Positions 58,366 through 64,000 of a stretch of 64,000 bases of DNA are shown here, piece after piece. Source of the DNA: Undibacterium sp. KW1 (lineage in GTDB: Bacteria > Pseudomonadota > Gammaproteobacteria > Burkholderiales > Burkholderiaceae_D); the NCBI RefSeq assembly GCF_009937955.1, contig NZ_AP018439.1, positions 2,604,001-2,668,000 of the forward strand, read 5' to 3'. A program made the translations under genes and the position numbers. Each line of letters begins with the position of its first letter. Positions within the stretch are counted from its first letter, which is position 1. Under the pieces are notes generated by a model. That model saw nothing but the letters and a program-made list of their open reading frames with translations. It did not search any database and was not told the origin of the DNA.

Positions 58366-58643
58366 AAGTCTACATCCAAAAAATATTCCATATGTCGCTC
58401 ACCAGACTGTAATTGCTTCAATCCAGTTTGCGCGTAAGCCAACTCAAGCCGCTGTTCAAAATCGGACGTGACCTGATGATAAATTTCCATCCAGGTATGC
58501 ATGCCATCCTGTTCTGTCGGGCGTCTCTGCAAGCCTGGGCTTTGCTGATAGGCCTGGCGCATCAGATTTTGCAACAGCCGTTCCTGCTGCAGTACTTCTG
58601 CTTCTTTGCTAGCGCTGGCTTTAAAATAGATATAGCAATTCAT
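58356..58643 (-). CDS. DUF4936 family protein
   Basis: 95 aa. The beginning MNCYIYFKAS and the middle GMHTWMEIYHQV match DUF4936, a small ferredoxin-like-fold family seen mostly in betaproteobacteria. Function is unknown. Its end overlaps the start of the NRDE gene by ten bases, and ygfZ lies 29 bp upstream, so the three genes are probably one operon. Confidence 0.75.
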   Translation of the reverse strand: MNCYIYFKASASKEAEVLQQERLLQNLMRQAYQQSPGLQRRPTEQDGMHTWMEIYHQVTSDFEQRLELAYAQTGLKQLQSGERHMEYFLDVDLCA

Positions 58644-58672
58644 ATGCCTGCTTTTGATTCTTTATTGCGCGA

Positions 58673-59713
58673 TTATTGGGTAATATCTGTAATCTCGTAC
58701 GGCAGCGCCTGCAGTTCTATCGTTGCGCCAGTTGCCGAGCCTAGGGTGAGCTGACCGCTCTCCTGATCGGCTAGCTTCATTTCTATCAAGGCCAGGGAAC
58801 TGCCTTCCTGATGTTGTTCTGCATTAACGATCATGCCGCAAGGCTGGCTGACATCATCGCTATGAAATACTTCGGTTCCTGCTACTACATCTGTCGCATG
58901 CACCAAGGCTATTGCCATGCGGCGTTTGAGCTTGCCCAGATATTGGCTGCGAGCGACTATCTCCTGCCCTGGGTAACAGCCTTTTTTAAAGTTCACACCA
59001 CCGATAAGTTCAAAATTGATCATCTGCGGGACAAACTTCTCTTGTGTGCTGGCGATGACGATGGCAATGCCAGCCTGAATCTCAGTCACGCGCCAGGCGC
59101 TGGTGTTTACCGCACGCAATTGGGTGCTTAATTTTGGCCACGCTTGCTTTGCAATCTCTACAGGTGCTATCCATTGATAACGCGGTGCATTGTTGGCGTC
59201 AGCAACGCGTAGCAAGCTGCCATACTCATTACTCAGCTTTTGGTCGGGTCTGGCTGGTAATTCAGGAAACCATTCTTGCAGTGCCGCCGGGGCAGCAGCA
59301 CCGCCCAGCCCGAGAACGACGTATTCGGCATTGATATCGTGCAATTTGGCTTTTGCCCGTAAAACAAACATTTGCAAGCGTTTTTGTACAGTAGCTTGTA
59401 TGCTTTTTGATAGCTGCAAGAAAATATCCTGGCCATCTTTCCAATATATAAAGCTGGCCAGCATGCGCCCTTTGGGGGTGCAGTAAGCAGCACGTCGCAG
59501 CTCGGCAGCACTCAGATGCTCTACATCATTGCTTAATTGATTATGCAAAAATGACGGGGCATCTTCACCGCTAACCCTGATCATGCCAAGGTCGGTTAAA
59601 GCGGCTATAAATCCTGTTTGCAGGGCATCTGACTGCCAATGTGGGGCAAAACCGGTTGTATTCAGATCTTCCACAGTGGCACCCTGGCTGGATAAAAAGT
59701 CTTCCCATGTCAT
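58673..59713 (-). CDS. ygfZ: Folate-binding tRNA-modification and iron-sulfur repair protein YgfZ
   Basis: 346 aa. The diagnostic KGCYPGQE motif is at 244-251, with Cys246. YgfZ helps maintain certain iron-sulfur enzymes such as MiaB, and uses folate. The GcvT-like fold is suggested by SFLHNQLSNDVEHL near residue 55. It is divergent from mltG with about 140 bp between. Confidence 0.92.
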   Translation of the reverse strand: MTWEDFLSSQGATVEDLNTTGFAPHWQSDALQTGFIAALTDLGMIRVSGEDAPSFLHNQLSNDVEHLSAAELRRAAYCTPKGRMLASFIYWKDGQDIFLQLSKSIQATVQKRLQMFVLRAKAKLHDINAEYVVLGLGGAAAPAALQEWFPELPARPDQKLSNEYGSLLRVADANNAPRYQWIAPVEIAKQAWPKLSTQLRAVNTSAWRVTEIQAGIAIVIASTQEKFVPQMINFELIGGVNFKKGCYPGQEIVARSQYLGKLKRRMAIALVHATDVVAGTEVFHSDDVSQPCGMIVNAEQHQEGSSLALIEMKLADQESGQLTLGSATGATIELQALPYEITDITQ

Positions 59714-59853
59714 ATTGTTATACTCACTCTTCTTTGCTGATTCGCTTATTGTCAGCGCTGGCTTTACAATACCGCCTGCACCTGTTCAGGCGAATTATAG
59801 TAGCGTCTGTAAAATCTCGTCAGAACTCCCTCAATTTTGATTAAGCTGCCTAC

Positions 59854-60840
59854 ATGGGTTTCATAAAAAAACTATTTGTATTATTGATCCTGCTCGCGCT
59901 GACCGCAGGTGGCGGCTTCTATTACTGGATGCAGCAAGCCATTTTTACAGAGGGCGAGGTCAAGGAGTTCACCATCAAGCCAGGCAGTAGCGTGCGTGCG
60001 TCCGCCCGTCAGGTGTATGAAGCTGGCGTTCCCATTCAACCCTTGATGTTTGAAGCGCTGGCACGAGTGATGGGTAAGGAAAATCGCCTGAAAGCTGGTT
60101 CTTTCGAAATCGAGGCAGGTAAAACGCCAGTGGACTTGCTGAACAAGATCGTCAATGGCGATTTTTCCATGGCCAGCTTGGCGGTCATAGAAGGCTGGAC
60201 ATTCCAGCAAATGCGCAAACTGGTAGATGCGCATCCTGCCATCAAACATGAAACCCAGGGTTTGAGTGAAGCCGAGCTGATGCGCAAGATCACGCCTGAT
60301 TTTCCGCAAGCTGAAGGCTTGTTTTTTCCTGATACCTATCGGTTTGCCAAGGGTAGTACAGACGTGCAGCTGTATCAGCAGGCGCATAGCCAATTATTGA
60401 AAAAACTTGATGAGGCCTGGAAAAAGCGGGTTGATGGCTTGCCTTACAAGAATCGCTACGAAGCCCTGATCATGGCTTCCATCATAGAAAAAGAGACCGG
60501 GCAAAAATCAGAACGCCCCATGATAGCCTCGGTTTTTGTGAATCGCTTGCGTACTGGCATGTTACTGCAAACCGATCCTACTGTCATTTATGGCATGGGC
60601 GAGCGCTATCAGGGCAAGATATATAAGCGTGACTTGTTGACTGATACCCCCTATAACACTTATACCCGGGTTGGTCTGCCACCCACACCGATTGCCTTGC
60701 CAGGCATGGAATCCATTTCTGCAGCTTTGGACCCTGCGCATAGTGATGCTTTATACTTCGTGGCGCGTGGAAATGGTACCAGTCAGTTTTCCGATAACCT
60801 GAATGACCATAATCGCGCAGTGAACAAGTACCAACGTTGA
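59854..60840 (+). CDS. mltG: Endolytic murein transglycosylase MltG
   Basis: 328 aa. One N-terminal transmembrane helix (about 6-25), then a LysM-like region and the YceG catalytic domain with Glu212 in MASIIEKETGQ. It cleaves nascent glycan strands at the periplasmic side and terminates chains. The next gene, tmk, begins 38 bp downstream. The mltG-tmk-holB order is common in proteobacteria. Confidence 0.95.
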   Translation: MGFIKKLFVLLILLALTAGGGFYYWMQQAIFTEGEVKEFTIKPGSSVRASARQVYEAGVPIQPLMFEALARVMGKENRLKAGSFEIEAGKTPVDLLNKIVNGDFSMASLAVIEGWTFQQMRKLVDAHPAIKHETQGLSEAELMRKITPDFPQAEGLFFPDTYRFAKGSTDVQLYQQAHSQLLKKLDEAWKKRVDGLPYKNRYEALIMASIIEKETGQKSERPMIASVFVNRLRTGMLLQTDPTVIYGMGERYQGKIYKRDLLTDTPYNTYTRVGLPPTPIALPGMESISAALDPAHSDALYFVARGNGTSQFSDNLNDHNRAVNKYQR

Positions 60841-60875
60841 TTGCGTCAAGGTGCATTAATAGAACATAGAATTAA

Positions 60876-61520
<645 letters not shown>

Positions 61521-61524
<4 letters not shown>

Positions 61525-62561
61525 CGCAACATCCCCTATATAGCTGGCAAGAAGATGCCTGGCAGCAGATACAGGCTTTGGGACAACGCTTGCCCCATGC
61601 CTTTTTATTGCATGGGCCGCAAGGGATAGGTAAAACTGTGTTTGCCGAGCATCTGGCGCAGTCACTGCTTTGCGAAAACCCATGGCAGGGTGGGCACGCC
61701 TGCCAGCAATGTGGTTCTTGTGGCTGGTTTGCTCAATACAGCCATCCCGACTATCGCCGCGTCAGGCCAGAACTGCTGGACGAAGAAGATGCGCCAGCTG
61801 GTGAAGAGGCTGAAGCTCCTGCCAAAACCAGCAAGGCCAGCAAAGCGCCTTCCAAGGAAATCGTCATTAATCAAATCCGCGCGTTGTCGGATTTCATGAA
61901 TATTTCTACCCACCGTAGCGGCCGGCGCGTCATCGTTCTGTATCCTGCCGAGGCGCTGAATGTGCCTGCGGCAAACGCTTTGTTGAAATCCCTGGAAGAA
62001 CCCAATGCCAATACGGTATTCATTCTGGTCTCAAACAGCATAGACAGGTTGCTGCCAACCATCTTGTCGCGTTGTCACAAGTTTGGACTTGGCTTGCCGG
62101 ATGCTGGTATTGCGCTGGAATGGCTGCATAAGCAGGGCATCAAGGATGCCGATGTCTGGTTGGCTCAACAGGGCGGAGCGCCTTTGGCAGCATTCGACAT
62201 GGCACATTCAGACTTGCGTGCTGATCTGGATGAATTTATACGGTTTTTGAGTAAACCTGGTACTGAGTTGAGCCTTAAAACTGCCGACAAGATGCAGAAA
62301 ATGGAAATGCCAGTCGTCGTCGGCTGGCTACAACGTTGGCTCTACGATATATTTTCCTATAAACAAAGCGGCAGAATCCGGTATCATCCTCGCTATGAGC
62401 AGGAGTTGAAGTCGTTGTCCATGCAGGTTGATGAGCCAGCCTTGCAACAATTCATTAAGAATTGCAATGAAAGACAGGCGATTGCCAGTCACCCTTTGTC
62501 GGCCAAATTATTTTTGGAAGATATGCTGCTTGAATATTCCGCATTATTCGGCACTATTTGA
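61521..62561 (+). CDS. holB: DNA polymerase III delta-prime subunit
   Basis: 346 aa. A clamp-loader subunit with HGPQGIGKT at 31-39 and a zinc-binding cysteine set (CENPW, CQQCGSC). A charged Ala/Lys/Glu-rich loop lies at about 91-113. The segment [22 protein letters not shown] and then LSRCHKF is typical of the family. It overlaps tmk and precedes the PilZ gene by 24 bp. Confidence 0.93.
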
Positions 62562-62585
62562 TTAAAGAATTGCGAAAGCCAGAAC

Positions 62586-62975
62586 ATGTCAGATTTACCA
62601 GCAGATCCCGGTGCTCCGCTTAATATGCCTTCACCGAATCGTCCTTCGGTGTTGTCGCTGGCGATTAAAGAAAAAGCTGCTTTGTTTGCAGCCTATATGC
62701 CATTTTTAAAAAATGGCGGCATTTTCGTGCCTACCAATAAGACTTATCGCTTGGGTGAAGAGATTTACCTGATTTTGACTTTGTTGGATGACCCTAATAA
62801 ATATCCTATCGCCGGCAAGGTTGCCTGGATTACACCTGCCGGTGCAGGCAATAACAAGTCACAGGGTATAGGCGTGCATTTTCCGGAAGATGAAAGTGGT
62901 AACCGCATACGCTTGCGTGTAGAAGAATTGCTAGGTGCGGCAGTACGTTCTTCCCGGGCTACTCATACAATTTAA
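62586..62975 (+). CDS. PilZ-domain protein
   Basis: 129 aa. The core GGIFVPTNKTYRLGEEIYLILTL...GKVAWITP fits the PilZ protein of type IV pilus biogenesis found after holB in many proteobacteria. Such PilZ proteins often lack the RxxxR and DxSxxG motifs for cyclic di-GMP; here I see neither clearly, so c-di-GMP binding is doubtful. It overlaps the next gene by one base. Confidence 0.87.
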   Translation: MSDLPADPGAPLNMPSPNRPSVLSLAIKEKAALFAAYMPFLKNGGIFVPTNKTYRLGEEIYLILTLLDDPNKYPIAGKVAWITPAGAGNNKSQGIGVHFPEDESGNRIRLRVEELLGAAVRSSRATHTI

Positions 62976-63484
62976 TGACGATGGCCGCAGAATTTACTCA
63001 TAGACTGGCGCAGTTTGAAGATTTGCCGCAAATTGTTGCCATTTACAATTCCACAGTTGCTTCGCGCGTGGTTACCGCCGATACAGAGCCAATTACGGTA
63101 GAGTCGCGTCATGCATGGTTTCATGAGCACAAGCCTGAATCTCGTCCACTCTGGGTCTCTGAACAGAATGGTCAAATCATAGGCTGGTTATCATTCTCAA
63201 ATTTTTATGGCAGGCCTGCTTATTCCGGCACTGCTGAATTATCCATCTACTTGCATGAGGTTGCACGTGGTCAGGGTCTGGGGCGTTATTTCCTGACGCA
63301 GGCTATTGCGCATGCCCCTGAAATCAAGGTTCACACTCTGCTGGGCTTCATTTTTGGTCACAATGTGCCTAGTTTGAAGTTATTTGCTGCATTTGACTTT
63401 GCAACCTGGGCAAATATGCCAAAGGTGGCAACGCTGGACGGCATAGAGCGCGATTTGATCATACTCGGCAAACGGGTAGGCTAA
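62975..63484 (+). CDS. GNAT-family N-acetyltransferase (phosphinothricin acetyltransferase-like)
   Basis: 169 aa. The acetyl-CoA site LHEVARGQGLGRYFL is the A motif. The start THRLAQFEDLPQIVAIYNSTVASRVVTADTEP is typical of PAT/YncA-type enzymes, which acetylate methionine sulfoximine or related amino acids. Its ATG shares one base with the PilZ stop codon, so it is co-translated. The physiological substrate is unknown. Confidence 0.85.
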   Translation: MTMAAEFTHRLAQFEDLPQIVAIYNSTVASRVVTADTEPITVESRHAWFHEHKPESRPLWVSEQNGQIIGWLSFSNFYGRPAYSGTAELSIYLHEVARGQGLGRYFLTQAIAHAPEIKVHTLLGFIFGHNVPSLKLFAAFDFATWANMPKVATLDGIERDLIILGKRVG

Positions 63485-63591
63485 GCTAGCTGGCTAAATT
63501 AGCTGGCCCGCCACGACCTGTCACCGCTTGCTACCATTTTCGGGCGACTTGCCAGCGGCAGGTTGCCTATTCATTCTTGAAAGATTTTATT

Positions 63592-64000
63592 ATGCTGAGC
63601 TACCGCCACGGCTTTCATGCCGGTAATCATGCCGACGTCCTGAAGCACTTTGTCTTGATTCAATTGTTGGAATATCTGGGGCAAAAAGACACTGCCTACA
63701 CTTATATAGACACGCACTCCGGTGCTGGCCTGTACGCCCTTGACAGCGGTTATGCCAGTAAAAATGCTGAATTTGAGACTGGCATTGCTCCCTTGTGGGA
63801 CAAAAAAGACATGCCCGAAGCTTTGGCATCGTATATGGATTTGATCAGAGGGCTTAATCCCAGTGGAAAGTTGCGCTATTACCCAGGATCACCCTATTGC
63901 GCCAATATAGTCATGCGCGAGCAAGACCGACTGCGCCTGTTTGAGTTGCACCCTAGCGAAATCAAGATACTCAGTGAAAATTTCCGCAAACTTGATGCCC
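63592..64000 (+). CDS. rlmJ: 23S rRNA (adenine-2030-N6)-methyltransferase RlmJ, N-terminal part
   Basis: ATG 63592; it runs off the right edge after about 136 codons. MLSYRHGFHAGNHADVLKH is the family's conserved opening, and YIDTHSGAGLYAL is the S-adenosylmethionine loop. YPGSPYCA follows, and LFELHPSE is the second Rossmann strand. It methylates A2030 in 23S rRNA. It is preceded by a 107-bp gap. Confidence 0.9.
   Translation, partial: MLSYRHGFHAGNHADVLKHFVLIQLLEYLGQKDTAYTYIDTHSGAGLYALDSGYASKNAEFETGIAPLWDKKDMPEALASYMDLIRGLNPSGKLRYYPGSPYCANIVMREQDRLRLFELHPSEIKILSENFRKLDA

Overview
The window looks like a chromosomal segment of a betaproteobacterium. Burkholderiales is likely, and an Oxalobacteraceae member such as Undibacterium is my best guess. 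The inference rests on protein character and neighbourhoods: alaA-hom, DUF4936-ygfZ, a TANGO2/NRDE protein, rpfE-recJ, mltG-tmk-holB-pilZ, and a FimV-like protein. There is no rRNA, tRNA, CRISPR array, prophage or insertion sequence that I can recognise. Most of the window is core housekeeping.

Layout. 1-4.3 kb: a truncated exported protein, a MarR-type regulator with a cysteine-rich tail and two matching palindromic sites, then yqhA-fumarase-murI. 4.3-8.5 kb: acetyl-CoA synthetase, a MoxR-type ATPase, and two tandem monohaem cytochromes c. 8.6-26.4 kb: an Ala/Pro-rich lipoprotein, the ribosomal oxygenase RoxA, slyD, mutS, a DUF4239 membrane protein, an RhlE helicase, suhB, trmJ, a FimV-like protein, a glutathione transferase, a PP2C phosphatase, a DUF465 protein, a DinG-type helicase and an M13 peptidase. 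26.5-32.3 kb: a complete dppABCDF dipeptide importer. 32.7-42.3 kb: a hydrolase, recJ-rpfE, lolC-lolD, an outer-membrane barrel with a polysaccharide deacetylase, and an MFS-acyltransferase fusion. 42.4-53.3 kb: a long minus-strand run of phoH, bcp, the lipid A L-Ara4N cluster (arnD, arnA split into two genes, arnC, arnB, one EamA flippase subunit, arnT), an Mth938-domain gene and a class A beta-lactamase homologue whose active-site motifs look degraded. 53.7-64 kb: alaA, hom, an MFS transporter, an NRDE protein, a DUF4936 protein, ygfZ, mltG, tmk, holB, a PilZ protein, a GNAT acetyltransferase and the start of rlmJ.

How the genes work together. The arn genes supply nearly the whole route from UDP-Ara4O to Ara4N-modified lipid A, which predicts resistance to polymyxin and cationic peptides. 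UDP-glucose dehydrogenase is not in the window. LolCD, the outer-membrane barrel, the deacetylase and the acyltransferase also serve the envelope. The dpp operon and the M13 peptidase fit peptide use. Acs, fumarase and the cytochromes serve aerobic carbon metabolism.

Sequence quality. Three genes (arnT, the NRDE gene and tmk) carry four single-base deletions in all, each in a G or C homopolymer, and each restored to a clean family match by adding one base. I read these as homopolymer undercalls rather than decay, because tmk is essential. I found no convincing new multi-gene system. The best leads are the beta-lactamase-like protein with a substituted catalytic serine beside the arn cluster, the MarR regulator with its two operator-like sites, and the FimV-like gene with no ordinary start codon.
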